Assembly: GCA_009995225.1 (NCBI GenBank)
Contig: JAACPW010000003.1
Location: 124,001 to 188,000 of the forward strand
Source: Sphingomonadales bacterium
Lineage (GTDB): Bacteria; Pseudomonadota; Alphaproteobacteria; Sphingomonadales; Sphingomonadaceae
Length of the DNA: 64,000 nt
Direction of reading: 5' to 3'
How positions within the stretch are numbered: the first letter of the stretch is position 1; each line of letters starts with the position of its first letter. The notes below the pieces were generated by a model. That model was not told the DNA's origin. It saw only the letters and a list, made by a program, of their open reading frames with translations, and did no database searches. This document shows, piece after piece, positions 1 through 8,775 of the stretch. A program made the position numbers and the translations under genes.

Positions 1-339
1 AATGGCGAGATCGAAATCGCGCCAATCGCCTTCATGCGCGGGCGCACGCTGGCAGACAGTTTCATCATCCTTGATGAAGCGCAGAACACCACCAAGGAAC
101 AGATGAAGATGTTCCTCACCCGCTTTGGCCAGAACAGCCGGATGGTGGTGTGCGGCGATCCGCGGCAGGTCGACATTCCGGGCGGGCCGCGCATGAGCGG
201 GTTGAACGATGCGGTCGAAAAGCTGGAGGGTGTCGCTGGCTTCGGCACGATCCGCTTCACCGCCGCCGATGTGGTGCGCCACCCGATCGTGGGCCGCATC
301 GTGGAGGCTTATGAGGGCGGTGGCGAAGACGCCTCTTGA
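1..339 (+). CDS. phoH: PhoH family ATPase, C-terminal part
   Basis: The reading frame is open from base 1, so the gene begins to the left of the window; 112 residues are visible. They carry the Walker B-like stretch [11 protein letters not shown] and the GDPRQVDIP motif that mark the PhoH (PhoH/YbeZ) family of cytoplasmic ATPases. In the related YbeZ-YbeY pair the ATPase works with the endoribonuclease YbeY in RNA and ribosome maintenance, and the two genes are normally adjacent. Here ybeY lies almost 5 kb downstream, after a four-gene efflux operon. Family assignment is firm; the 5' end and Walker A are not visible. Confidence 0.93.
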   Translation, partial: NGEIEIAPIAFMRGRTLADSFIILDEAQNTTKEQMKMFLTRFGQNSRMVVCGDPRQVDIPGGPRMSGLNDAVEKLEGVAGFGTIRFTAADVVRHPIVGRIVEAYEGGGEDAS

Positions 340-352
340 TCGATGAGCGATG

Positions 353-396
353 CAGTCCGCCCGACGAAACCGTGTTGTGCGGAACCGGGCGGACTG
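353..396 (+). terminator. Perfect inverted repeat after phoH
   Basis: CAGTCCGCCCG (353-363) and CGGGCGGACTG (386-396) form a perfect 11-bp stem with a 22-nt loop, 13 bases after the phoH stop. The T-run that follows is weak. It probably ends the phoH transcript or separates it from the efflux operon. Confidence 0.45.
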
Positions 397-524
397 TTAG
401 CAACATGATGATTTTTATACCGAGCTTGGCGCGGTAACGGTTCGGAGCGGAACGCCCCGACCAAATGACGCCGGGCCGGGAAAGGGGGCGCAACCGTGAT
501 TCTACAACAGGGCAGCGACAGGTC

Positions 525-1988
525 ATGACGGTTTCCGGCAATAGAGGCCGGTCAGCAACGCGCCGGGGCGGTGCATCGCTTTCATTTGCCGCGCTGGCAC
601 TGGCACTGGCAGGTTGCGCGATTCCGCGTGACGCGCCTCCGCCGATGGCCAGCGTCCAAGCCATTCCGGAGCGCTGGGTGCTGGCCGAACCGGCGGGCGC
701 GGATATTCCGATTGATCGCTATTGGCTGCTGCTGGATGATCCGCTGGTCGCGGATTTCGTGGCGGATGCGCAGGGCGGCAATCTCGATCTGGCGCAGGCC
801 GTAACCCGGCTGCGCGCAGCACGCGCGGGCCTGCGCCAAGCCCGCGCCGCCCGCCTGCCGCAAATCAGCGGCAGTGGCGGGGCTGGCCGGGATGTCGGCG
901 ATTTTGCCAGCGACGATGTGCTTTTGTCGATCGGCGGCGATGTGGCGTGGGAAGTGGACGTGTTTGGCCGGCTGGGTGCTTCGGTCGATGCGGCGCGCGC
1001 CGATCTTCAGGCAGCAGGCTATTCCGTGGGCGATCTGGAACGGCTGATCGTGGCGCAGGTGGCCAGTCAGGTTGTGTCCGCCCGATCACTGGCGGAGCAG
1101 CTTGCGATTGCGCGCGAGACGCTCGCCAATCAGGACGACAATCTCCAGATTGCCCGCTGGCGCAACCAGGCCGGGCTGGTCGCCAGCCTCGATGTGGAAC
1201 AGGCCCGCACCCAGCGTGCGCAGACGGCCGCTACGATTCCGCTGCTGCAGGGCGATCTGGTCGCCGTTTCCAATGCCATTTCGACCCTGATCGGCGAGCC
1301 GCCTGGCCGCGTCTATCGCGCGCTGACCGAAACACCGCGCGATGTGCCCGCGCCCCCCACTCAGATCGCGCTGTCCGTGCCGGCCGATATGCTGCGCCGC
1401 CGTCCCGATGTCAGCGCGTCCGAAGCCCGGCTGGCCGCCGATCTCGACCGTGTCGGCGTCGCCCGCGCGCAGCTTTATCCGCTGGTGCGCCTGAGCGGTA
1501 CGGTCGGCACCAGCGCAACCAATGTCGGCAACCTGTTCGATATCGTCACCGGCAATGTGTTCGCGGGCCTGACCCAACTGATTTTCGATGGAGGCCGCGT
1601 GCGCGGGCAGATCGAGGGGGCGCAGGCCATCGCGGATGGATCGCTGGCGGCGTGGCGGCAGAGCATCCTCATCGCGCTGGAGGAGGTCGAAAGCTCGGCG
1701 GTTGATCTGGAAACCAGTGGTGAGCGGGTGGTCGCGCTCAATGAAGCCAGCGACGGCGCGCAGAACGCGGCGCTGTTGGCGCGCAGCCAGTATCAGGCCG
1801 GTCTGATCGACTTTCAGACGTTGCTGGTGATCGAAAGCCAGTTGCTGAGCACACGCACTGCCGAAGTAAACGCCGAAGCCGCGCGGGCGCTTGCCTTTAT
1901 CAGCCTGGCACGCGCGCTGGGCGGCGGATGGTCTGTGCCTGAAGGCGCCGGCATCGAAGACATTGCGGCGAGGGGGCCGAGCGAGTGA
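525..1988 (+). CDS. NodT/TolC-type outer-membrane efflux lipoprotein
   Basis: 487 residues. The N-terminus has arginines, a hydrophobic stretch and the lipobox LAGC with Cys31, so the mature protein is a lipoprotein. The rest has the two-fold, alanine-rich amphipathic pattern of OEP (outer-membrane efflux) proteins, including the PADMLRRRPDV stretch typical of NodT-type factors. It should form the outer-membrane channel of the tripartite pump encoded by the next three genes. The ATG at 525 is preferred because it puts a signal peptide of normal length before the lipobox; an in-frame codon at 465 adds 20 unlikely residues. Its last bases overlap the next start (GTGA), which indicates translational coupling. 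Confidence 0.88.
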   Translation: MTVSGNRGRSATRRGGASLSFAALALALAGCAIPRDAPPPMASVQAIPERWVLAEPAGADIPIDRYWLLLDDPLVADFVADAQGGNLDLAQAVTRLRAARAGLRQARAARLPQISGSGGAGRDVGDFASDDVLLSIGGDVAWEVDVFGRLGASVDAARADLQAAGYSVGDLERLIVAQVASQVVSARSLAEQLAIARETLANQDDNLQIARWRNQAGLVASLDVEQARTQRAQTAATIPLLQGDLVAVSNAISTLIGEPPGRVYRALTETPRDVPAPPTQIALSVPADMLRRRPDVSASEARLAADLDRVGVARAQLYPLVRLSGTVGTSATNVGNLFDIVTGNVFAGLTQLIFDGGRVRGQIEGAQAIADGSLAAWRQSILIALEEVESSAVDLETSGERVVALNEASDGAQNAALLARSQYQAGLIDFQTLLVIESQLLSTRTAEVNAEAARALAFISLARALGGGWSVPEGAGIEDIAARGPSE

Positions 1989-3295
1989 GCGAATTGAACA
2001 ATCCGGTCGAACAGCCCAGCGTGGACGAATTTCTCGGCACCAAGCCGCGCCCGCGCTGGCGGCGGTGGATGAAGTACTGGCTGCCGGGGCTTGTCATCCT
2101 GTTGCTGGTGCTCGGTGTCGCGCAATGCGCCGGGGGAGCGCCCAAGCCCGATTATATCACCGCGCCGGTTGCGCAGGAATCGCTGTCGCTGTCGGTGACG
2201 GCCACGGGCAACCTGCGCCCGACCAATCAGGTCGAAGTCGGCGCGGAAGTCACCGGCCCGCTCGATTCCGTGCTCGTCGATGTGAACGACCGCGTGACCA
2301 AGGGGCAGGTGATCGCGGTGATCAACACCGAAATCATCGATCAGCAGATCGCGCAGGCCCGCGCCAATCTCAACGCTGCGCGCGCCGCGCGGTCGCAGGC
2401 GCAGGCGGTGCTGGATATCGACAAGGTGCAACTGGCCCGGTTGCAGGAGGTGCGGCGCCTTTCGGGCGGGCGCGTGCCCTCGCAAATCGAGGTCGAGCAG
2501 GCCGAAGCCGCTGTGGAGCGCGACAGCGCGGCGGTCGCGTCGGCCCGCGCCAATATCGAGGCGGCCGAGGCGTTGCTCCGGGGCAACCTCACCACCCGCA
2601 CCCGCGCCGTGATTCGCGCGCCTGTGACCGGCGTGGTGCTCGCCCGCCGGGTCGAGCCGGGTCAGACCGTGGTGGCCAGCTTCAACACTGTCACCCTGTT
2701 CGTGATTGCCGAGGACCTGTCCGAAATGCAGCTGCGCGTCTCGATCGACGAGGCCGACGTGGGGCAGGTCAAGGCCGGTCAGCAGGCGACCTTCACGGTC
2801 GATGCCTATCCCGGCCGCCGCTTCCCCGCGACGTTGCAACGCGTCGATCTGGCCTCGAGCAACACCGTGCAGGCACAGGCGGGCGCAGCGGCTTCGGCAG
2901 CGGGCGGATCGGTCGTCAGCTACGAGGCGCGGCTCACCGTGCAGAACGTCGATGGCCTGCTGCGTCCCGGCATGACCGCGACTGCGACGATCGCGACGCA
3001 GAACACCGGCAATGCAATGCTGGTCCCCAATGCCGCGCTGCGCTTCCGTCCGGAAGCCGAAGAGGAAGAGGGCGGGGGGGTGTTCCAACCGCAGATCGGG
3101 CTTGAGGATCAAAAGCAGCAGGCCAGCATCGGCGAAGGCAGCCGCCAGCAGGTGCAGGTTTTGCAGGCGGACGGCACATTGAAAGCGGTGGACGTCATCA
3201 CCGGCCGCAGCGACGGGCGCCGTACGGTGGTACAATCGGCCGAGCTGAAGCCGGGGATGAAGGTTGTCACCGGCATAAAGGCGGCGGGCCAGTGA
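1985..3295 (+). CDS. MacA-like periplasmic membrane-fusion protein
   Basis: 436 residues, GTG start overlapping the preceding stop by 4 bases. A short basic cytoplasmic head is followed by one membrane segment (about residues 32-48), a biotinyl/lipoyl-like half, an alanine-rich coiled hairpin (about 110-190), the second lipoyl half with the RAPVTGVVLARRVEPGQTV signature, and a beta-barrel domain. This is the RND/MFP (HlyD) adaptor architecture; it would link the ABC permease to the outer-membrane channel. Two low-complexity insertions stand out: an Ala/Gly loop near residue 300 and a Glu-rich stretch near 360. Substrate unknown. Confidence 0.88.
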   Translation: MSELNNPVEQPSVDEFLGTKPRPRWRRWMKYWLPGLVILLLVLGVAQCAGGAPKPDYITAPVAQESLSLSVTATGNLRPTNQVEVGAEVTGPLDSVLVDVNDRVTKGQVIAVINTEIIDQQIAQARANLNAARAARSQAQAVLDIDKVQLARLQEVRRLSGGRVPSQIEVEQAEAAVERDSAAVASARANIEAAEALLRGNLTTRTRAVIRAPVTGVVLARRVEPGQTVVASFNTVTLFVIAEDLSEMQLRVSIDEADVGQVKAGQQATFTVDAYPGRRFPATLQRVDLASSNTVQAQAGAAASAAGGSVVSYEARLTVQNVDGLLRPGMTATATIATQNTGNAMLVPNAALRFRPEAEEEEGGGVFQPQIGLEDQKQQASIGEGSRQQVQVLQADGTLKAVDVITGRSDGRRTVVQSAELKPGMKVVTGIKAAGQ

Positions 3296-4014
3296 CAGGC
3301 GAACCCCTGATCCAGCTTGAAGGCATCACCAAGACCTTCGGAAACGGGGCTGCGGCGTTTCAGGCGCTGAAGGGGATCGATCTCACCATCGACCGGGGTG
3401 AATTCGTGGCGATCATGGGGCCATCGGGTTCAGGCAAATCGACCACGATGAACATCCTGGGCTGTCTCGATGTGCCCACCGGCGGGGTCTTCCGGTTTCG
3501 CGGGGTGGAGGTGCAGAAGCTTGATCGCGACCAGCGCAGCCTGTTGCGCCGCCGTTACCTCGGCTTCGTGTTCCAGGGGTTCAACCTTTTGGCGCGCACG
3601 ACCGCGCTGGAGAATGTCGAACTGCCGCTGCTTTATCGCGGCGAGAGCAAGGCGCAGCGGCGCGAATCTGCTCTGCGCGCGCTCGATCAGGTGGGTTTGG
3701 TGCCGTGGGCCTCGCACAGCCCGGCAGAGCTTTCAGGCGGCCAGCAACAACGCGTCGCCATTGCGCGCGCGCTGGTGACGCAGCCCGATGTGCTGCTGGC
3801 GGATGAGCCGACCGGCAATCTCGACAGTGAACGGTCGGTGGAAATCATGCTGCTGCTGCAACGGCTGAACAGCGAAGGCATCACGGTGCTGATGGTCACC
3901 CACGAAGAGGAGATGGCCTCCTACGCCAAGACCATCGTGCGGTTTCGTGATGGCCTGGTCGAAACAATCGAACGCGATGCGCGCGTGCTGGCGCCCGAAG
4001 GCGGGGCTGTCTGA
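3292..4014 (+). CDS. MacB/LolD-type ABC transporter ATPase
   Basis: 240 residues, GTG start, 4-base overlap with the adaptor gene. Walker A is GPSGSGKST, the Q-loop is in FVFQGFNLL, the ABC signature is LSGGQQQR, Walker B is [12 protein letters not shown], and the H-loop is in VMVTHEEE. This pattern belongs to the MacB/LolD/FtsE branch of ABC ATPases. In classical MacB the ATPase and permease are one chain; here they are two genes, as is common outside enterobacteria. It would energise the efflux permease that follows. Confidence 0.92.
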   Translation: MTGEPLIQLEGITKTFGNGAAAFQALKGIDLTIDRGEFVAIMGPSGSGKSTTMNILGCLDVPTGGVFRFRGVEVQKLDRDQRSLLRRRYLGFVFQGFNLLARTTALENVELPLLYRGESKAQRRESALRALDQVGLVPWASHSPAELSGGQQQRVAIARALVTQPDVLLADEPTGNLDSERSVEIMLLLQRLNSEGITVLMVTHEEEMASYAKTIVRFRDGLVETIERDARVLAPEGGAV

Positions 4015-5210
4015 TGTTCGGATCGACACTCCTTCTGGCGCTGCGCGAAATTCGCCGCCACATCCTGCGGTCGATCCTGACAACGCTCGGCATCATCATA
4101 GGCGTCGCGGCAGTGGTGACGATGGTGACGCTGGGCAACGGTGTCACGGCGTCGGTGCAGGAAGAAATCTCCTCGCTCGGTGCGAGCAACTTCATCATTT
4201 TCCCGGTGCGCACCACACGCGGCACAATCCGGCCCTTCGATGAAGCGGACGTGCGCGCAGTGGAACAGCAGATCGCCGGGGTCGATCTGGCAGCAGGCAG
4301 TGTCGGTGCGCCCACCACTGCGTTTTATAACGGTCAGGATTGGGACACCCGCGTGGAGGGAGGAACCAATGACCTGCTCGAAGCGCAGTCGATCACAATC
4401 GCGGAAGGCCGGCCCTTCAGCGCGGACGAGGAGCAAGCCGGCAAGAATGTCTGCCTGCTTGGTCTCAAGGTGCGCGACGCGATCTTCCCGTCCGCCACCA
4501 GCCCGATCGGCGCAAATATGCGTCTGGGCGATATTCCCTGCCAAGTGATCGGTGTGATGGAAGAGCGGGGGCAGGGCGGCGGCGGCGCGGATGACGACGA
4601 TGTCGTGTTCATGCCACTGAAAACCGTCCAGCGGCGCTTCAGGGGCAATGACAATCTCGATTATTTCGTGGTCAAGTATGATGCCGCCTACGCCGCGGCC
4701 GCCATTCAGGATTCACTTGTGGACCTGCTGCGCGAACGGCGGCTTTTGCAGGGTGACGAGCCCAATGATTTCAACGTGATCGACACCGCGCAGATCAATC
4801 AGGCGCTGGGCGCGGCCACAGGGGCGTTGACCGCGATGGTCGCGGTGATCGCCTCGATCAGCCTGCTGGTGGGCGGTATCGGGATCATGAACATCATGCT
4901 CGTGTCCGTCACCGAGCGCACCCGCGAAATCGGCATCCGCCTGGCCATCGGCGCGCTTGCGCGCGAGGTGCGCCTGCAGTTCCTGACCGAAGCTGTGGTG
5001 CTGTGCGCTCTGGGCGGGTTGGTGGGGATTGCGCTGGGCTTTGGCGCCTCGATCGGGTTGGCGGCGCTGATCGATGTGCCCTTCGTGTTCGATCCGATGA
5101 TCAACATCGTCAGCTTCCTGTTTGCCGCCGGGATGGGGATCGTGTTCGGATATTACCCCGCCAGCCGCGCCTCCAAACTCGATCCGATCGACGCGCTGCG
5201 CCACGAATAG
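4014..5210 (+). CDS. MacB-type ABC transporter permease
   Basis: 398 residues, start overlapping the ATPase stop (ATGA). One membrane segment near residues 20-42, a large periplasmic MacB_PCD domain (about 45-255), then the FtsX domain with three membrane segments and the conserved GIGIMNIMLVSVTERTREIG stretch. This is the mechanotransmission fold of type VII ABC systems. With the three preceding genes it makes a complete tripartite pump (macrolide, peptide, lipid or siderophore export cannot be told apart here). It ends 61 bases before ybeY, so read-through into ybeY and corC is likely. Confidence 0.9.
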   Translation: MFGSTLLLALREIRRHILRSILTTLGIIIGVAAVVTMVTLGNGVTASVQEEISSLGASNFIIFPVRTTRGTIRPFDEADVRAVEQQIAGVDLAAGSVGAPTTAFYNGQDWDTRVEGGTNDLLEAQSITIAEGRPFSADEEQAGKNVCLLGLKVRDAIFPSATSPIGANMRLGDIPCQVIGVMEERGQGGGGADDDDVVFMPLKTVQRRFRGNDNLDYFVVKYDAAYAAAAIQDSLVDLLRERRLLQGDEPNDFNVIDTAQINQALGAATGALTAMVAVIASISLLVGGIGIMNIMLVSVTERTREIGIRLAIGALAREVRLQFLTEAVVLCALGGLVGIALGFGASIGLAALIDVPFVFDPMINIVSFLFAAGMGIVFGYYPASRASKLDPIDALRHE

Positions 5211-5271
5211 AGCGCCGGCTGCATGCCCGGCATTTCGCGCGCCGGCAAATCGCGCTAAGGGGCGGCGCATC

Positions 5272-5751
5272 ATGGATCTGGACATCGACATCGAGGATTG
5301 GCCCGCAGGCGCGTGGGAGGCGCTGGCGGTCCGCGCCGCGCAGGCAGCGGGGCAGGGCGAACCGCTGCTGGTCAACCCCCGCCTGATTGCCAGTATCCTG
5401 TTCACGTCGGACGCCGAAGTCCACACGCTGAACCGCGAATGGCGCGAACGTGACAAGCCCACCAATGTGCTCAGCTTCCCGATGCTTGAACGCAGCATGT
5501 TGGAAAATCTCGGCCCCGATGGCGCGCCGGTGATGCTGGGCGATATCGCGCTGGCGCAGGAAACCTGCGCGTGCGAAGCCGCGCAAAAGGGCGTCACTTT
5601 GGAAGAACATGCCACGCATCTGATCATCCACGGCCTGCTGCATCTGGCAGGTCACGACCATGTCGACAGCGACGAACAGGCCGAGGCGATGGAGTCGCTG
5701 GAAACAGCGATACTTGCCAAACTGGGTATCGCTGACCCATATGGCGACTGA
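5272..5751 (+). CDS. ybeY: Endoribonuclease YbeY (rRNA maturation factor)
   Basis: 159 residues, the usual size. The zinc site is complete: HGLLHLAGHDH, with His120, His124 and His130. YbeY is a single-strand endoribonuclease needed for 16S rRNA 3'-end maturation and ribosome quality control. The ATG at 5272 is chosen because AAGGGG lies just upstream and because homologues begin here; the frame is open further upstream but that stretch overlaps the permease gene. Its normal partner phoH is separated from it by the efflux operon. Confidence 0.95.
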   Translation: MDLDIDIEDWPAGAWEALAVRAAQAAGQGEPLLVNPRLIASILFTSDAEVHTLNREWRERDKPTNVLSFPMLERSMLENLGPDGAPVMLGDIALAQETCACEAAQKGVTLEEHATHLIIHGLLHLAGHDHVDSDEQAEAMESLETAILAKLGIADPYGD

Positions 5752-5778
5752 AACCGCGTAGGAGCCACACGCAAGGCC

Positions 5779-6708
5779 ATGGCCGATTCCCATTCTCCCG
5801 CATCTCAATCCGGAGACGCGGACAGTAGCAGCGGGCTTTGGCCTGCCTTACGCAAGATCCTCGGCCTCGAAGCCGCGCGTTCCTTACGCGAACAGCTCGA
5901 AGAAGCTATCGACGACCACGAGGATGAAAACGGCGCCTCGGGTTCCGATGCCGGCGGCAATAGCGGCGGCGATCTTTCCCGGGTCGAGCGGCAGATGCTG
6001 CGCAATCTGCTCCATTTTTCCGAACATGACGCCGATGACGTTGCGGTGCCGCGCGGCAAGATCATCGCAGTTGACGCCGGGATAAGCTGGGAGGCGATGG
6101 TCGCGGCGTTCAGCGAACACGGCCATTCACGGATGCCGGTCTATCGCGAGACGCTGGATAGCGTCGTGGGCATGATGCATATCAAGGATGTCTTCCCTTT
6201 CCTCGCCAACGGCACGCCGCCGCCGGCTGACTGGACCACGCTGATGCGCCAGCCGCTGTATGTGCCCCAGGCGCGCGGGGCACTGGATGTGCTGGCGGAC
6301 ATGCGCACCCAGCGCGTGCATCTGGCGATCGTGCTGGACGAGTTTTCGGGTACAGACGGGCTGATCACCATCGAAGATCTGGTCGAGGAGATCGTCGGCG
6401 ATATCGAGGATGAACACGATGATGCGCCGGAGGAACTGATCACGCCGATCGGGGAAGGCATGTGGGATTGCGATGCCCGCGCCGAGCTTGACGATGTGGC
6501 CAAGCTGGTCGACCCGCGTTTGGCTGAAGTTGCAGAATCGGTCGATACGCTGGGGGGCCTTGCCTTTGTCCTTGCAGAGCATGTGCCGCCGGTGGGGACC
6601 GTGCTGGAACATCCCAGCGGCTGGCGCATTGAAGTGACCGCAGGGGATGAAACCCACGTTACGCGGTTACGCCTGCACCCCCCCGAAGATGCGAACGACG
6701 TGCAATAG
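5779..6708 (+). CDS. corC: CorC/HlyC-type CBS-domain protein
   Basis: 309 residues. An acidic N-terminal stretch is followed by a CBS pair (about 75-205; MPVYRETLDSVVGMMHIKDV and the second repeat ending TIEDLVEEIVGDI) and a C-terminal CorC_HlyC transporter-associated domain. CorC proteins are linked to magnesium/cobalt efflux. There is no membrane domain, as in E. coli CorC. The ybeY-corC order is conserved, but lnt, which often follows, is absent; a LysR gene comes next. Confidence 0.9.
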   Translation: MADSHSPASQSGDADSSSGLWPALRKILGLEAARSLREQLEEAIDDHEDENGASGSDAGGNSGGDLSRVERQMLRNLLHFSEHDADDVAVPRGKIIAVDAGISWEAMVAAFSEHGHSRMPVYRETLDSVVGMMHIKDVFPFLANGTPPPADWTTLMRQPLYVPQARGALDVLADMRTQRVHLAIVLDEFSGTDGLITIEDLVEEIVGDIEDEHDDAPEELITPIGEGMWDCDARAELDDVAKLVDPRLAEVAESVDTLGGLAFVLAEHVPPVGTVLEHPSGWRIEVTAGDETHVTRLRLHPPEDANDVQ

Positions 6709-6719
6709 GCGCAAGCAAT

Positions 6720-6739
6720 CGCCGCATTTGGCGTTTTTT
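6720..6739 (+). terminator. Possible terminator after corC
   Basis: CGCC (6720-6723) and GGCG (6730-6733) frame a 6-base loop and are followed directly by six T. The stem is short, so the call is tentative, but the position just after corC and before the LysR gene fits. Confidence 0.35.
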
Positions 6740-6801
6740 CTTCGATTTTTTGCATCCGGTCCGCGTTTCAGGCGTATCTCCTGCGACCAAGGAGAGATTT
6801 C

Positions 6802-7686
6802 ATGCCTGCACGCCGTTTGCCCCCTTTGCGCGCGCTCGAAGCCTTCATGCGCACGGTTCGTCTGGGTTCGGCCCGCGCAGCGGCGGAGGAGATCGGGCTC
6901 AGCCCGTCGGCGCTGTCGCGGCGGATCAGCAATCTGGAAGAATTCGTTGGCAAAAAGCTGTTCACCCGCGCGCGTCAGTCGATGCAACTGACGGACGAGG
7001 GGCAGGCCTTTTATGAAGCGGTGAACCCGCATATGGAGGCGCTGGCCCGCGCGGTGGAAAGCCAGTCCGACAACATCGCGCTGCTGCGCCTGCGGCTTGG
7101 TGTGCTGCCGATGTTCGGCAGCCAGCGGCTGTTTCCGCGGCTCGGCGAGCTGCGCAAGCGCCATCCGCTGCTGCACATCGACATCGACACCGCGCCGCAT
7201 CTGGAAGACCGGGTGGGCGATACGCTCGATGCCGCGATTATTCTGTCGCGCGGCCCGGCGAGCGGGCTTCATGCGGTGCGGCTTGACCACAATCTCGTTC
7301 ATGCGATCTGCTCGAAAGATACCGCCCGCGCAATCGGCACGGATATTACGCCGGAAGTGATGACGAAGCAGACATTCCTGATTCACAACGAGTTGCCTGA
7401 AAGCTTTATGGCGTGGAAAAAAGCCAACGCGCTCGAAACGATGGATCCCGCGGCGATTGACCATTATGATTCGGGCGCATTGATGCTGGAAGCGGCCGCG
7501 CAGGGTCTCGGAATTGCGATCATGCACGACGATCACCTGCGCCGCGCCAATGACAACCGGCTGACCAATCTGCCGGGCAATCCGGTCGAAAGTCCCTATT
7601 CCTATTGGTTCGTGTGCAAGCCGGTGGCGCTGGAAAGCCGCCCGGTGCGGATCTTCCACGATTGGCTGGTCAGGGCCGGGCTTTAG
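6802..7686 (+). CDS. LysR family transcriptional regulator
   Basis: 294 residues. Winged helix-turn-helix at residues 5-65 (LPPLRALEAF, GLSPSALSRRISNLEEFVGKKLF) followed by a LysR substrate-binding domain (about 90-290). The start has a strong ribosome binding site (AAGGAG, 10 bases upstream). The RLPPLRALEAF opening is typical of the GcvA-like branch. No neighbour is divergently transcribed, so the target is not evident. Its 3' end converges on plsC across about 220 bases. Confidence 0.9.
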   Translation: MPARRLPPLRALEAFMRTVRLGSARAAAEEIGLSPSALSRRISNLEEFVGKKLFTRARQSMQLTDEGQAFYEAVNPHMEALARAVESQSDNIALLRLRLGVLPMFGSQRLFPRLGELRKRHPLLHIDIDTAPHLEDRVGDTLDAAIILSRGPASGLHAVRLDHNLVHAICSKDTARAIGTDITPEVMTKQTFLIHNELPESFMAWKKANALETMDPAAIDHYDSGALMLEAAAQGLGIAIMHDDHLRRANDNRLTNLPGNPVESPYSYWFVCKPVALESRPVRIFHDWLVRAGL

Positions 7687-7908
7687 CGGTCCGTCGCGCT
7701 TTGCCGCGCTGCCACGGGCGGCTTTCCTACCGGGTATTCAGGTGCCAATGCCAGACGCATGATGTGTCTCGCCCGTTTGATTTCCGGTCTGCGTCGTCTC
7801 TACGCCGCACTCGCAGCGCGACCGACCGGGCAGCGGTTTTTCGGTTTCTGGACAGTGTCTCATGTGTCTCCAACACGCCGTGTTCCGCCAACCGGCGCAC
7901 ATGGCCTG
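7687..7908. other. Convergent intergenic region, nothing recognised
   Basis: 222 bases between the LysR stop and the plsC stop. I see no coding sequence, clear hairpin or repeat. Confidence 0.5.
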
Positions 7909-8775
7909 TCAGGACATGGGCTGATGATCGGCTTTCGCTTCGTATCGCACCGGCGGCACCGTGTGCGCAAAGGTGCGCAGCGGGCGGCCCATGATCGCAA
8001 CCAGGGCTTCCTCGATCCGGCGGCGCGACTCCATGCTGATGGCCTTGCGACCGCGGAAGTCTTCGGGGCTGAAGGGTTCGAGATAGTGCAGACGAACCTT
8101 GAAGCTGCCCTTGCGCGATAGAACCCGTTTGGCGTTGTTCAGACCGGTTTCCTCCCCGATCCACCCGATCCATTCGGCAACCGCGCCATAGTCAACGATC
8201 ACTGGCTGCACCAGCACGCCGGGTGGCGGCGGTTCAAGCACGGAGAGCATCGATGTCTTGAAGGGCAACAGCGACTGGCCATCGGTGGTGGTGCCTTCGG
8301 GAAAGACCGTGACGGACCAGTTATCGACCAGTGCTTCTTTCAGCGCATTGATCTGCTCGGCAACGCCCATGCGGTTCTCGCGTTTGACGAAGACCGTGCG
8401 GTTAAGGCTGGCGAGCCAGCCCACCATCGGCGCTTCGGCCAGTTCCGCCTTGGCGACGAAAGCGGTGCCGCTCGCGCCGGCCAGTGCCAGAATGTCGACC
8501 CACGAGATATGGTTGGCGACAAAGAACACGTCGCGCTTCAGATGCGTGCCGATGACCTCGACCCGCGCGCCGCAGACCCGCGCAGCATAGCGCAGGAACA
8601 GCATCGGGAAGGGCGAGCCATAGGACAGCACCCGGTAAAGGTAATGCAACGGCACAAAGACCACGATCAGCGCAAGCAGCGCCAGCGCGCGGCAAACAAG
8701 GCGCACCCAGCCGATAGCCGAGAGCGGCGTCGTCTCACCGCGTGCGGCGGCCTGCCGCAATTCCCAATCAGTCAT
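7909..8775 (-). CDS. plsC: 1-acyl-sn-glycerol-3-phosphate acyltransferase
   Basis: 288 residues. A hydrophobic N-terminal segment (VCRALALLALIVVFVPL) is followed by the acyltransferase motifs NHISWVD (NHxxxxD active site) and FPEGTTTDG (acceptor binding). The enzyme makes phosphatidic acid from lysophosphatidic acid at the inner membrane. The ATG at 8775 is chosen because it overlaps the end of fur by 8 bases and gives the expected start MTDWELRQ; the frame is open further upstream inside fur. Co-transcribed with fur, an arrangement common in this order. Confidence 0.88.
   Translation of the reverse strand: MTDWELRQAAARGETTPLSAIGWVRLVCRALALLALIVVFVPLHYLYRVLSYGSPFPMLFLRYAARVCGARVEVIGTHLKRDVFFVANHISWVDILALAGASGTAFVAKAELAEAPMVGWLASLNRTVFVKRENRMGVAEQINALKEALVDNWSVTVFPEGTTTDGQSLLPFKTSMLSVLEPPPPGVLVQPVIVDYGAVAEWIGWIGEETGLNNAKRVLSRKGSFKVRLHYLEPFSPEDFRGRKAISMESRRRIEEALVAIMGRPLRTFAHTVPPVRYEAKADHQPMS

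Noticed and set aside
1814..3235. Long open frame on the minus strand antisense to the adaptor gene
   Set aside because: It covers the membrane-fusion protein gene, has a composition typical of a GC-rich shadow frame and no family motifs; the plus-strand protein is clearly real.
7687..7908. Short frames in the LysR-plsC gap
   Set aside because: No homology features or ribosome binding sites; left as empty intergenic DNA.
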